Below, piece after piece: positions 54,339 to 62,691 of a DNA stretch of 64,000 nt. This stretch comes from Actinomadura luzonensis (GTDB lineage: Bacteria > Actinomycetota > Actinomycetes > Streptosporangiales > Streptosporangiaceae). Position 1 is the first letter of the stretch. Each line of letters begins with the position of its first letter. The position numbers and the translations under genes were made by a program. The DNA is taken from positions 2,976,001 to 3,040,000 of the forward strand of contig NZ_JAKRKC020000002.1 in the NCBI RefSeq assembly GCF_022664455.2, given 5' to 3'. The notes under the pieces were generated by a model that made no database searches, was not told the DNA's origin, and saw nothing but the letters and a program-made list of their open reading frames with translations.

Positions 54339-55982
54339 ATGAGCACCAGGGGCGAGCACCAGGACGGCGCGGGCGGCCCGCGCGGCACCGCGCGCGGCGC
54401 GGGCGACGGCCGTGGCACTGCGCGCGGCGCGGGCGACGGCCGTGGCACCGGTAGTAGCACCGGCACCGGCACCGGCGGCGGTTCGGGGCGGAGGCGGCCC
54501 GGGCAGGGGCGGCCCGGGCAGGGGCGCGGGGGGCCGCGGATCCCGCGCGACGAGGCCAGGCTCGCCGCGTTCGACGTCCTGCGCGCCGTCGACGAACGCG
54601 ACTCCTACGCCAACCTGCTCCTCCCGCGCCTCCTGCGCGAACGCGGCATCAAGGGCCGCGACGCCGCCCTCGCCACCGAGCTGGCGTACGGGACGCTGCG
54701 CGGGCTCGGCACCTACGACGCGATCATCGAGGTCTGCAGCGACCGCGCGCCCGACCCCGCCGTGCGCGACGCGCTGCGCCTCGGCGCCCACCAGCTCCTG
54801 CGCATGCGCGTCCCGCCGCACGCCGCCGTCGGCACCACCGTCGACCTGGTACGCCTGCGCGTCGGCCCCGGCCCGGCGAAGTTCGCCAACGCCGTGCTGC
54901 GCAAGATCGCGTCCAGGACCGTGGAGGAGTGGCTGCCGATCGTCGCGCCCGACCCCGGCGCCGACCCGGTCGGCCACCTCGCCGTCGCCCACGCCCACCC
55001 GCGCTGGATCGTCTCCGCCTTCCGCGACGCGCTGGGCGGCGACGCCGAGCTGCCCGACCTGCTGGCCGCCGACAACGCCCGCCCCCTCGTCACCCTGGTC
55101 GCCCGGCCGGGGCGCAGCGACCTCGAGGAGCTGGCGGAGTACGGGGCCACGCCGGGCCGCTACTCCCCGTACGCCGCCTACCTGCCGGAGGGCGACCCCG
55201 GGCAGATCGAGGCCGTGGCGGAGACCCGCGCGGCCGTCCAGGACGAGGCGAGCCAGCTCGTCGCCCTCGCCCTGACCCGCGTCCCGATCACCGGCCACCC
55301 GGCCGGGAGCCTCGTCTCCCCGGACGGGACGCTCGGCGACGGCGCGACCAGGGCGCGCGCCTCCCGCGGCGACGAGGCCGTGGAGCGCTGGCTCGACATG
55401 TGCGCCGGCCCCGGCGGCAAGGCGGGCCTGCTGGACGCCGTCGCCGCCTACGGCGACGTCTCCGGCGGGCCGTCCGGGTTCCCCGGCGGGGCGCTGCTGC
55501 TGGCGGCCGACGTCCAGTACCACCGGGCGCGGCTGGTCTGGCAGACCACCCGGCGGGCGGCCGTCGTCACCGCCGACGGCACCGAGCCCGCCTGGCGTCC
55601 CGGCGTCTTCGACCGCGTCATGCTGGACGCGCCCTGCACCGGCCTCGGCGCGCTGCGACGCCGGCCCGAGGCCCGCTGGCGGCGCGACCCCGCGGGCATC
55701 GCCGAGCTGGGCAGGCTGCAGCGCCTGCTGCTCGGCGCCGCCCTGGACGCGGTCCGGCCCGGCGGCGTCGTCGCGTACGTCACCTGCTCGCCGCACCTCG
55801 CCGAGACCCGGGTCGTGGTGGGCGACGTCCTCGCCCGGCGCGCTGACGCCGAGCAGCTCGACGCGCGGGAGTACCTGCCCGAGGTGGACGGCCTCGGTGA
55901 CGGGCCGCACGCCCAGTTCTGGCCGCACCGGCACGGCACCGACGCCATGTTCCTCGCCCTCCTCCGCAGACGCCCGTCCTGA
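54339..55982 (+). CDS. rsmB: 16S rRNA m5C methyltransferase RsmB
   Basis: 547 aa RsmB/Sun/Fmu methyltransferase. NusB-like N-terminal domain (ARLAAFDVLRAVDERDSYANLLLPRLL), SAM-binding DMCAGPGGKAG, DAPCTGLGALRRRPE with one conserved Cys and VTCSPHLAET with the other. The first 68 residues are Gly/Arg/Thr-rich repeats not seen in the fold. ATG 54339 has GGGGGAAG upstream; GTG 54312 overlapping the fmt stop (GTGA) is also in frame and would add nine residues. Confidence 0.93.
   Translation: MSTRGEHQDGAGGPRGTARGAGDGRGTARGAGDGRGTGSSTGTGTGGGSGRRRPGQGRPGQGRGGPRIPRDEARLAAFDVLRAVDERDSYANLLLPRLLRERGIKGRDAALATELAYGTLRGLGTYDAIIEVCSDRAPDPAVRDALRLGAHQLLRMRVPPHAAVGTTVDLVRLRVGPGPAKFANAVLRKIASRTVEEWLPIVAPDPGADPVGHLAVAHAHPRWIVSAFRDALGGDAELPDLLAADNARPLVTLVARPGRSDLEELAEYGATPGRYSPYAAYLPEGDPGQIEAVAETRAAVQDEASQLVALALTRVPITGHPAGSLVSPDGTLGDGATRARASRGDEAVERWLDMCAGPGGKAGLLDAVAAYGDVSGGPSGFPGGALLLAADVQYHRARLVWQTTRRAAVVTADGTEPAWRPGVFDRVMLDAPCTGLGALRRRPEARWRRDPAGIAELGRLQRLLLGAALDAVRPGGVVAYVTCSPHLAETRVVVGDVLARRADAEQLDAREYLPEVDGLGDGPHAQFWPHRHGTDAMFLALLRRRPS
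54384..54443 (+). repeat. 30-bp tandem repeat in the rsmB N-terminus
   Basis: Two adjacent 30-bp copies differing at one base encode GTARGAGDGR twice, inside the low-complexity extension of RsmB. In-frame, so neutral to the reading frame. Confidence 0.9.
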
Positions 55983-56073
55983 CCTCCCCGCCGGCGCGGC
56001 GGGGCGGCGTCCGGCGCGCTCGCCGGGGCGCGGGCCGTTCACCGTGACGGCGTTCACTAGACTGGGCGGAATC

Positions 56074-56736
56074 ATGGCCGTACAGATCTCGCCCAGCATC
56101 CTCGCCGCCGACTTCGCCAGGCTCGCCGACGAGGCCGCCGCCGTGCCCAACGCCGACTGGCTGCACGTCGACGTCATGGACTACCACTTCGTGCCCAACC
56201 TGACCCTCGGGCTGCCCGTGGTCGAGGCGCTGCGCAAGGCGACCTCCACGCCGCTCGACTGCCATCTCATGATCGCCGACCCCGACCGGTGGGCCCCCCA
56301 GTACGCCGAGGCGGGCGCGGGCAGCGTCACCATCCACGCCGAGGCCGCCAAGGCGCCCGTCCGCACGCTGCGCGAGATCCGCGCGCAGGGCGCGCGGGCC
56401 GGGCTCGCGCTCAACCCGGCCACGCCGGTCGAGCCGTACGAGGACCTGCTGCCCGAGATCGACATGCTGCTGCTGATGACCGTCGAGCCGGGCTTCGGCG
56501 GGCAGAAGTTCCTCGACCTCGTGCTGCCGAAGATCCGCCGGGCGCGTGAGCTGGTGAGCCGGCACGGCGGCCGGATCTGGGTGCAGGTCGACGGCGGCGT
56601 GGACGCCGGGACGATCGGGCGCTGCGCCGAGGCGGGCGCCGACGTGTTCGTGGCGGGCAGCGCGGTCTACGGCGCCTCCGACCCGGTCGCGGCCGTCGAC
56701 GAGCTGCGGGCCGCCGCCACTCGCGCCCGGGGCTGA
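56074..56736 (+). CDS. rpe: Ribulose-phosphate 3-epimerase
   Basis: 220 aa TIM-barrel epimerase interconverting ribulose 5-phosphate and xylulose 5-phosphate. ISPSILAADFARL, WLHVDVMDYHFVPNLTLG, MTVEPGFGGQKF and VDGGVDAGTI carry the metal ligands and catalytic Asp pair. ATG 56074 with TAGACT at 56058-56063, giving a very short leader that includes GGGCGGA. Position next to rsmB is conserved (Rv1407-Rv1408). Confidence 0.96.
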   Translation: MAVQISPSILAADFARLADEAAAVPNADWLHVDVMDYHFVPNLTLGLPVVEALRKATSTPLDCHLMIADPDRWAPQYAEAGAGSVTIHAEAAKAPVRTLREIRAQGARAGLALNPATPVEPYEDLLPEIDMLLLMTVEPGFGGQKFLDLVLPKIRRARELVSRHGGRIWVQVDGGVDAGTIGRCAEAGADVFVAGSAVYGASDPVAAVDELRAAATRARG

Positions 56737-56789
56737 GCCCGTCCCCCGGGCCGGCATGAACCATCCCCAAGCTGGGTAATTAATCACTT

Positions 56790-57599
56790 ATGAGCGACCA
56801 TGGCATCTTCGGCCCCGACTCGGTGACCTGGCGCGTGATGGGCGAGCCCATCCTCCTGGTCGGCGGCTTCCGGGCCCTGCTCATGCAGGGCCTGCACCCG
56901 CGCGCGATGCGCGGCGTGCTGCAGAACTCCGCGCTCATGGACCCGGCCGAGGCGTGGTCGCGCTTCCAGCGCACGACGGAGTTCGTCCGCGTCCGCACGT
57001 ACGGCAGCACCGAGGAGGTCGAACGGGCCGGCCGCCGGGTCCGCAAGATCCACGCCAAGCTGACCGGCCACGACCCGGACACCGGGCTCACGTTCCGCCT
57101 CGACGACCCCGAGGCGCTGCGCTGGGTGCACGTCGGCGAGGTCGACTCCTACCTGTCGGTGGCCCGGCGGGCGGGCGTGCGGCTCAGCGACGCCGACGCC
57201 GACAGGTTCGTCGCCGAGTGGCGGCGCGCCGCCGAGGTCGTCGGGCTGAGCGCCGGCGACGTGCCCGGCTCGGTCGCCGAGCTGCGCGACTACATCCACG
57301 CCGAACGGCCGGGGCTGCGCTTCGTGCCGGAGGCCGCCCACCCGCTGCGCCTGTCGCTCAACGCGCCGCTGCCGCTCCTGCTGACCCCGCTCAAGCCCGC
57401 CCTGCCCGCGCTCACGCTGCTGGCCTTCGCCACGCTGCCGCGCTGGGCCAGGCGGCTGTACGGCCTGCCCGCCACGCCCGTCGGCGACCTGTGGGCGACC
57501 GCGACGCTGCGCACCCTGCACACCGGGCTCGGCCTGGTCCCGGCCCAGGTCCGCTACGCGCCGGCGGCGCGGCGGGCGCACCGGCTGATGGCCGCCTGA
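56790..57599 (+). CDS. Oxygenase MpaB family protein (DUF2236)
   Basis: 269 aa heme-binding ER/MpaB-like oxygenase family (DUF2236). Typical features: TWRVMGEPILLVGGFRALLMQGLHP, HPRAMRGVLQNSALMDPAEAW with a Pro-rich proximal segment, and EVDSYLSVARRAGVRLSDADADRF. Members include latex-clearing protein Lcp and MpaB; substrate here is unknown. TAATTA ends seven bases before ATG 56790 and no SD is present, so the mRNA is probably leaderless. It separates rpe from the riboflavin operon. Confidence 0.88.
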   Translation: MSDHGIFGPDSVTWRVMGEPILLVGGFRALLMQGLHPRAMRGVLQNSALMDPAEAWSRFQRTTEFVRVRTYGSTEEVERAGRRVRKIHAKLTGHDPDTGLTFRLDDPEALRWVHVGEVDSYLSVARRAGVRLSDADADRFVAEWRRAAEVVGLSAGDVPGSVAELRDYIHAERPGLRFVPEAAHPLRLSLNAPLPLLLTPLKPALPALTLLAFATLPRWARRLYGLPATPVGDLWATATLRTLHTGLGLVPAQVRYAPAARRAHRLMAA

Positions 57600-57666
57600 A
57601 TCCGGGGGCGGGGGGCGGTCGCGTTCGGCGTTTCGGACATGGCACACTGAGAGAAGAAGAGAGCTA

Positions 57667-57793
57667 GCGTGCTCCGGGGTCGGTGAAACTCCGAACCGGC
57701 GGTGACAGTCCGCGACCCGGCCGATGCCATCGGCCGGTTGACCCGGTGGAATTCCGGGACCGACGGTTAAAGTCCGGATGGGAGGTAGCGCGC
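57667..57793 (+). promoter_or_regulatory. FMN riboswitch (RFN element)
   Basis: The conserved core is unmistakable: GGGGTCGGTGAAACTCCGAA, ACCGGCGGTGACAGTCCGCG, TTGACCCGGTGGAATTCCGG and GACGGTTAAAGTCCGGATGG. P1 closes with GCGTGCT (57667) against AGCGCGC (57787). A perfect hairpin GTGGTGCA/TGCACCAC (57825-57845) and a CTAC/GTAG hairpin touching the ribD SD TAGGAGA lie in the expression platform, so translational control is likely. It governs ribD-ribE-pnuX-ribAB-ribH. Confidence 0.97.
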
Positions 57794-57902
57794 GAGGTGT
57801 CCGGTGTACCGCCGGGCGCCTTCTGTGGTGCATTGCGTGCACCACCGTAAAGTCCCCCGGGGCCCGCCGTGGCTTGGAGCTACTGGCGAGTAGGAGACCC
57901 GG

Positions 57903-59153
57903 GTGGAGGTACCCGAGCAGGCCCCGGAACGGGGCGCCGGGCCGAACGGCGCGCCGACGCCGGACGACACAGCGTCCAGCACCGCGCCCAACACCGCGTC
58001 CAACAGCACCGCGTCCGACGCTGGGCACATGGCGCGCGCCGTCGCGCTGGCCGCGCGCGGTCTCGGCACCACCAGCCCCAACCCGGTCGTCGGCTGCGTC
58101 GTGCTCGACGCGGGGGGCGCGGTCGCCGGCGAGGGCTTCCACGCGTACGCGGGCGGGCCGCACGCCGAGGTCGTGGCGCTGGCGCAGGCGGGGGAGCGGG
58201 CGAGGGGCGGCACCGCGTACGTGACGCTGGAGCCCTGCGACCACACCGGGCGGACCGGCCCGTGCAGCCGGGCGCTGCTCGACGCCGGGATCGCCCGGGT
58301 CGTGGTCGCCGTCGCCGACCCCAACCCGAAGGCGGCGGGCGGCGCGGCGCGGCTGCGGGCCGCCGGGGTCGCGGTGACCACCGGCGTGCTGGCGGCCGAG
58401 GCGGAGCGGGTCAACGAGGCGTGGCTCACGTACGCGCGGCTCGGCCGGGCGCACGTGACCTGGAAGTTCGCCGCCACGCTCGACGGCCGCTCGGCCGCCG
58501 AGGACGGCACCAGCCAGTGGATCACCTCCCCCGAGGCGCGGGCCGACGTGCACCGGCTGCGCGCGGCCGCCGACGCGATCGTCGCCGGGATCGGAACGGT
58601 CCTCGCCGACGACCCCCGCCTCACCGCCCGTCCCGCCGAAGCCCGTCCCGCCGAAGCCCGTCCGGCCGGAACCGGCTCCGCCGGGCCGCGCGACCGTGCG
58701 GCGAGGCGTGCGCCGCTGCGGGTCGTGGTCGACACCGACGCCCGCACGCCCCCCGGCGCCCGCGTGCTCGACGACCAGGCCCCCACCCTCGTCGCCGTCG
58801 CCGACGACGCCCCCGCCAGCCACCTCAAGGCCGACGTCCTGCGCCTGCCCCGCCACGGGTCCGGCCTCGACCTGGGCGCCCTGCTGACGGAGCTGGCCGC
58901 GCGCGAGGTCGTCGGCGTCTTCCTGGAGGGCGGCCCCACGCTCGCCGGCTCGTTCCTGCGCGCGGGCCTGATCGACCGCGTGGTGGCGTACGTGGCCCCC
59001 GCGCTGCTCGGCTCCGGCCGCGCTGCGCTCGGGCCGGCCGGGGCGGACACGATCAGCGCCATCCACCGCCTGACTTTTGACGAAATTTCCCCCATCGGGC
59101 CAGATGTCCGGCTGATTGCCCGGCCCGTCGCACAACCGAGCAGGGAGCAGTGA
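57903..59153 (+). CDS. ribD: Bifunctional riboflavin deaminase/reductase RibD
   Basis: 416 aa, two domains. N-terminal deaminase with zinc ligands H87-A-E89 and PCDHTGRTGPC (C112, C121). C-terminal reductase with HVTWKFAATLDGRSAAEDGT and VFLEGGPTLAGSFL. It converts the GTP-derived pyrimidine to ARPP. About 40 disordered N-terminal residues rich in Thr/Ser/Ala precede the fold, and an Ala/Pro/Arg repeat (ARPAEARPAEARPAG) is inserted in the reductase domain. GTG 57903 follows TAGGAGA. Confidence 0.95.
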   Translation: MEVPEQAPERGAGPNGAPTPDDTASSTAPNTASNSTASDAGHMARAVALAARGLGTTSPNPVVGCVVLDAGGAVAGEGFHAYAGGPHAEVVALAQAGERARGGTAYVTLEPCDHTGRTGPCSRALLDAGIARVVVAVADPNPKAAGGAARLRAAGVAVTTGVLAAEAERVNEAWLTYARLGRAHVTWKFAATLDGRSAAEDGTSQWITSPEARADVHRLRAAADAIVAGIGTVLADDPRLTARPAEARPAEARPAGTGSAGPRDRAARRAPLRVVVDTDARTPPGARVLDDQAPTLVAVADDAPASHLKADVLRLPRHGSGLDLGALLTELAAREVVGVFLEGGPTLAGSFLRAGLIDRVVAYVAPALLGSGRAALGPAGADTISAIHRLTFDEISPIGPDVRLIARPVAQPSREQ

Positions 59154-59156
59154 TCG

Positions 59157-59747
59157 ATGTTCACCGGAATCATCGAGGAAAAGGGCGAGGTCGTCGCCAT
59201 CGAACACCACGGCGGCGGCGCCAGGCTGTCCGTACGCGGCCCGCTGGTCACCTCCGACGCCCGCCACGGCGACTCGATCGCGGTCAACGGCGTCTGCCTG
59301 ACGGTCGTCGAGGCCGCGGACGGCGTCTTCACCGTGGACGTCATCAGGGAGTCGCTGGAGCGCAGCTCCCTCGGCGCGCTGACCACCGGGTCGGCCGTCA
59401 ACCTGGAACGGGCCGTGCGCGCCGACCAGCGCCTCGGCGGCCACATCGTGCAGGGCCACGTGGACGGCACCGCCGTGCTGCTGTCCCGCGCACCCGGCGA
59501 GAGCTGGGACGACCTGCGCTTCTCCCTCCCCGAGGCGCTGAGCCGCTACGTGGCCGAGAAGGGCTCGATCGCGATCGACGGAATCAGCCTCACGGTCACC
59601 ACGGTTGACGACGAAGGCTTCGGCGTGAGCCTCATCCCGACCACGCTGAAGCTCACCACCCTGGGCGAGCGCCAGGTGGGCGACCTGGTCAACCTCGAGG
59701 TCGACGTGATCGCGAAATATGTGGAAAGGCTGGTGGTCAGGCAGTGA
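59157..59747 (+). CDS. ribE: Riboflavin synthase alpha chain
   Basis: 196 aa riboflavin synthase (named ribC in some species). It begins with the invariant MFTGIIEEKGEV and has the internal duplication: GDSIAVNGVCLTVV in the first barrel and KGSIAIDGISLTVTTV in the second, with GHIVQGHVDGT between. It dismutates two lumazines to riboflavin. ATG 59157 three bases after ribD. Confidence 0.96.
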   Translation: MFTGIIEEKGEVVAIEHHGGGARLSVRGPLVTSDARHGDSIAVNGVCLTVVEAADGVFTVDVIRESLERSSLGALTTGSAVNLERAVRADQRLGGHIVQGHVDGTAVLLSRAPGESWDDLRFSLPEALSRYVAEKGSIAIDGISLTVTTVDDEGFGVSLIPTTLKLTTLGERQVGDLVNLEVDVIAKYVERLVVRQ

Positions 59748-60409
59748 ACTGGGCGGACGCCGGATTCACGGTATTCGGCACACACGTGCTCTGGACGGAC
59801 CTGGTCGGCAACATCGCCGCCCTGTCCACGGTGCTGCTCGCGATGCGCAAGTCGATGTGGACCTGGCCGGTGCAGTTCACCGGCTCGGTGCTGCTGTTCA
59901 TCGCCTCGATCAACGCGCACATCACCGGCAACGCGCTGAAGCAGGCCATGTTCGCGGGCCTGGCGATCTACGGCTGGTGGGCGTGGCGGCGCGGCACGCA
60001 GGACGGCAGGCAGCTCGCCGTCCGGCCCGCGCTGTGGTGGGAGCGTTCGCTGCTGGTCGGCGTGCTGCTCGTCGGGACGGTCCTGGTGGGGCTGCTGTTC
60101 TGGGTGACCGGGCTGTCGTGGGGGGCGCAGGTGCCGCTGCCGAAGGGCGCGTTCCTGGTGGCCGCCGACGCCTACATCTTCGTCGGCAGCGCCATGGCCA
60201 CCTGGGCGCAGGGCCGGGCGCTGACGGACTTCTGGATCGTGTGGGTGGCCGTCGACCTGGTCGGGGTGCCGCTGGCGTTCAGCTCCGGCCTGGTCGTGTC
60301 CGGCTCGGTGTACGGGGTGTTCTTCATCCTGGTGGTGATCGGCTACGTGAAGTGGCTGCGGGAGTACCGGGCCCGCACGGCGGCGCCCGCGGTGGCGGTG
60401 GCGCAATGA
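59744..60409 (+). CDS. pnuX: PnuC/PnuX-family vitamin transporter, probably for riboflavin
   Basis: 221 aa Pnu-type facilitator with about seven spans. WPVQFTGSVLLFIASINA, LKQAMFAGLAIYGWWAWRRG, ALTDFWIVWVAVDLVGVPLAF and VYGVFFILVVIGYVKWLREY match the family. Pnu proteins carry vitamins without phosphate; PnuX members lying in FMN-controlled riboflavin operons move riboflavin, while PnuC moves nicotinamide riboside. The GTG start overlaps the ribE stop (GTGA) and the stop overlaps the ribAB start, so it is an integral part of the operon. Riboflavin specificity is inferred from this context. Confidence 0.85.
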   Translation: MNWADAGFTVFGTHVLWTDLVGNIAALSTVLLAMRKSMWTWPVQFTGSVLLFIASINAHITGNALKQAMFAGLAIYGWWAWRRGTQDGRQLAVRPALWWERSLLVGVLLVGTVLVGLLFWVTGLSWGAQVPLPKGAFLVAADAYIFVGSAMATWAQGRALTDFWIVWVAVDLVGVPLAFSSGLVVSGSVYGVFFILVVIGYVKWLREYRARTAAPAVAVAQ

Positions 60410-61638
60410 GCGGGCAGGAGCAGGACAGGATCGAGCTCGACCCGGTCGAGCGCGCCATCGAGGACATCCGCAACGGCAAGCCCGTCGTGGTCGTCGACGA
60501 CGAGAACCGGGAGAACGAGGGCGACCTCATCTTCGCCGCCGTCAAGGCCACGCCCGAGCTGTGCACGTTCATGATCAGGCACACCAGCGGCATGATCTGC
60601 GTCGCCATGGAGGGCAAGGAGCTCGACCGGCTGGGGCTGCCGCTCATGGTGTTCCACAACAAGGAGCGCATGCGCACGGCGTACACGATCACCGTGGACG
60701 CCCGCGACGGCGTCACCACCGGCATCTCCGCCGCCGACCGGGCGAGGACCATCCGCACGCTCGCCGACTCCGCGACCGAGCCCAACGAGCTGGTGCGCCC
60801 CGGGCACGTCTTCCCGCTGCGCTACCACGAGGGCGGCGTGCTGGCCCGGCGCGGCCACACCGAGGCCGCGGTCGACCTGGCCCGGCTGGCCGGCCTGTCC
60901 GGCGCCGGCGCGCTCGCCGAGATCGTCAACGACGACGGCAGCATGGCGCGCCTGCCCGAGCTGCGCCGCTTCGCCGACGAGCACGACCTGGCCCTGGTCT
61001 CCATCGAGCAGCTCGTCGACTACCGGCGGCGGGCCGAGAGCATGGTCACCCGGGTCGCCGAGACCCGCCTGCCGAACGTGTACGGCATGTGGCGCGGCTA
61101 CGGCTACGCCAGCGCCCTCGACGGCGGCGAGCACATGGCGCTGGTCTTCGGCGACCTCGGCGACGGCGAGAACATCCTGGTGCGGGCCCACTCCGAGTGC
61201 CTGACCGGCGACGTGTTCGGCTCGCTGCGCTGCGACTGCGGCGTGCAGCTCGACCACGCCATGTCGGCCATCGCGCAGGAGGGCCGCGGCGTGGTCGTCT
61301 ACCTGCGCGGGCACGAGGGCCGCGGCATCGGCCTGCTGGCCAAGCTCAGGGCCTACAGCCTCCAGGACAACGGCTCCGACACCGTCGACGCCAACGTCGA
61401 GCTGGGGCTGCCGGTCGACGCCCGCGAGTTCTCCAACGCGGGGCAGATCCTCGCCGACCTCGGCGTGCGTTCGGTGCGGCTGCTCACCAACAACCCGGCC
61501 AAGCTCAGGGGCATGGACGGGTACGGCATCAAGGTCCTCGGCCGTGAGCCGATGCCCGTGGCCATGAACCCCTACAACGAGCGGTACCTGACGGCCAAGC
61601 GCGACCGCCTCGGCCACGACATCTCGGAGGCTTCATGA
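60406..61638 (+). CDS. ribAB: Bifunctional DHBP synthase / GTP cyclohydrolase II
   Basis: 410 aa fusion. N-terminal 3,4-dihydroxy-2-butanone-4-phosphate synthase (RibB) with VVVVDDENRENEGDL and GVTTGISAADRARTI. C-terminal GTP cyclohydrolase II (RibA) with the zinc site SECLTGDVFGSLRCDCG, GRGIGLLAKLRAYSLQD and LLTNNPAKLRGMDGYGI. It supplies both precursors of riboflavin. Corresponds to ribA2 (Rv1415). ATGA overlaps on both sides. Confidence 0.97.
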   Translation: MSGQEQDRIELDPVERAIEDIRNGKPVVVVDDENRENEGDLIFAAVKATPELCTFMIRHTSGMICVAMEGKELDRLGLPLMVFHNKERMRTAYTITVDARDGVTTGISAADRARTIRTLADSATEPNELVRPGHVFPLRYHEGGVLARRGHTEAAVDLARLAGLSGAGALAEIVNDDGSMARLPELRRFADEHDLALVSIEQLVDYRRRAESMVTRVAETRLPNVYGMWRGYGYASALDGGEHMALVFGDLGDGENILVRAHSECLTGDVFGSLRCDCGVQLDHAMSAIAQEGRGVVVYLRGHEGRGIGLLAKLRAYSLQDNGSDTVDANVELGLPVDAREFSNAGQILADLGVRSVRLLTNNPAKLRGMDGYGIKVLGREPMPVAMNPYNERYLTAKRDRLGHDISEAS

Positions 61639-62102
61639 GCGGGCAGGGACGCCCCGTGGCCACGGCGCCGGACGCCGCGGGACTGACGGTCGGGGTGGTG
61701 GCGGCGAGCTGGCACGCCGAGATCACCGACCAGCTCGTGGCGCGGGCCGTGCAGGCCTGCGACGACAGCGGGGCGCGGGCCACCGTGGTGCGGGTGCCGG
61801 GATCGCTGGAGATCCCGGTGGTCGCCCAGGCGCTGGCCCGCCGCTGCGACGCGGTGGTGGCGCTGGGCGCGGTCATCCGCGGCGAGACGGCCCACTTCGA
61901 CTACGTCTGCGACTCGGTGACCGCCGGCCTGACCCGGATCTCGCTGGACGAGCGGACCCCGGTCGGCAACGGCGTGCTCACCGTCGACACCCTCGACCAG
62001 GCGCTCGACCGGTCGGGGCGGCCGGGCAGCAAGGAGGACAAGGGCTACGAGTCGGCCGTCGCCGCCCTGGAGACGGCGCTGCTGCTCCGAAGCCTCGCCT
62101 GA
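61635..62102 (+). CDS. ribH: 6,7-dimethyl-8-ribityllumazine synthase
   Basis: 155 aa lumazine synthase subunit of the 60-mer or pentamer type. VVAASWHAEITDQLV, VRVPGSLEIPVVAQALA, ALGAVIRGETAHFDYVCDSV and PVGNGVLTVDTLDQAL carry the active-site residues. ATGA overlap with ribAB. Last gene of the riboflavin operon, followed by a hairpin. Confidence 0.97.
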   Translation: MSGQGRPVATAPDAAGLTVGVVAASWHAEITDQLVARAVQACDDSGARATVVRVPGSLEIPVVAQALARRCDAVVALGAVIRGETAHFDYVCDSVTAGLTRISLDERTPVGNGVLTVDTLDQALDRSGRPGSKEDKGYESAVAALETALLLRSLA

Positions 62103-62116
62103 GCGGCGGCGCGCGG

Positions 62117-62136
62117 CGGGCCGGGTCTCCGGCCCG
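62117..62136 (+). terminator. Hairpin at the end of the riboflavin operon
   Basis: CGGGCCGG and CCGGCCCG form a perfect eight-base GC stem with a GTCT tetraloop, 15 bp after the ribH stop. No U-tract follows, as usual in this genome. Confidence 0.6.
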
Positions 62137-62178
62137 TCCTGCTGCGGGACCGGGCCTGACCTGCGGTAGGTTCTCCTC

Positions 62179-62646
62179 GTGTCAGAGCCCGACGTCCCGC
62201 AGCCGTCCCCGCCCGTCGCCCTGCCCGTCACCTGGCGCCCGGGTGTCCCGCGCCTGGTCCCCTACGTCTTCGCCGCGGTGATCGTGGCCGGGGCGGTGAT
62301 CATGGCGATCTTCATCGCGGCCCCGTTCCAGCTCCCCGACCGCATCGCGATCGTGGCGTTCGGCGGCGCGGTGGCGTACGTGCTGCACCTGCTGGGCCGG
62401 GTGCGGGTGACGGCCGACGAGGAGGGCGTCACCCTGGTCAACGCCGTGCGCACGCACCGCTACTCCTGGCCGGAGGTCCTGGCGGTGTCGATGGACCCGG
62501 GCGACCCCTGGCCCCGCGTCGACTTCTCCGACGGCCGCACGATCGGCGCCATGGGCATCCAGGGCTCGGAGAAGGAGCGCGCCGCCCGGGCGGTGGCCGA
62601 GCTGTCGGCGCTCATCCGCGAGCGCGGTGAAGCCCGGGAACTCTAG
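62179..62646 (+). CDS. PH domain-containing membrane protein
   Basis: 155 aa. Two adjacent hydrophobic spans (LVPYVFAAVIVAGAVIMAIF and IAIVAFGGAVAYVLHLLG) are followed by a bacterial PH-like domain (RVRVTADEEGVTLVNAVRTHRYSWPEVLAVSM). The same gene follows ribH in M. tuberculosis (Rv1417). Role unknown. The GTG is six bases after TAGGTT with no SD, a leaderless arrangement. Confidence 0.87.
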   Translation: MSEPDVPQPSPPVALPVTWRPGVPRLVPYVFAAVIVAGAVIMAIFIAAPFQLPDRIAIVAFGGAVAYVLHLLGRVRVTADEEGVTLVNAVRTHRYSWPEVLAVSMDPGDPWPRVDFSDGRTIGAMGIQGSEKERAARAVAELSALIRERGEAREL

Positions 62647-62691
62647 GGCTCGGGAATGCCGCGGAGGCGGGTGTCGACGTAGCCTGAAAGC

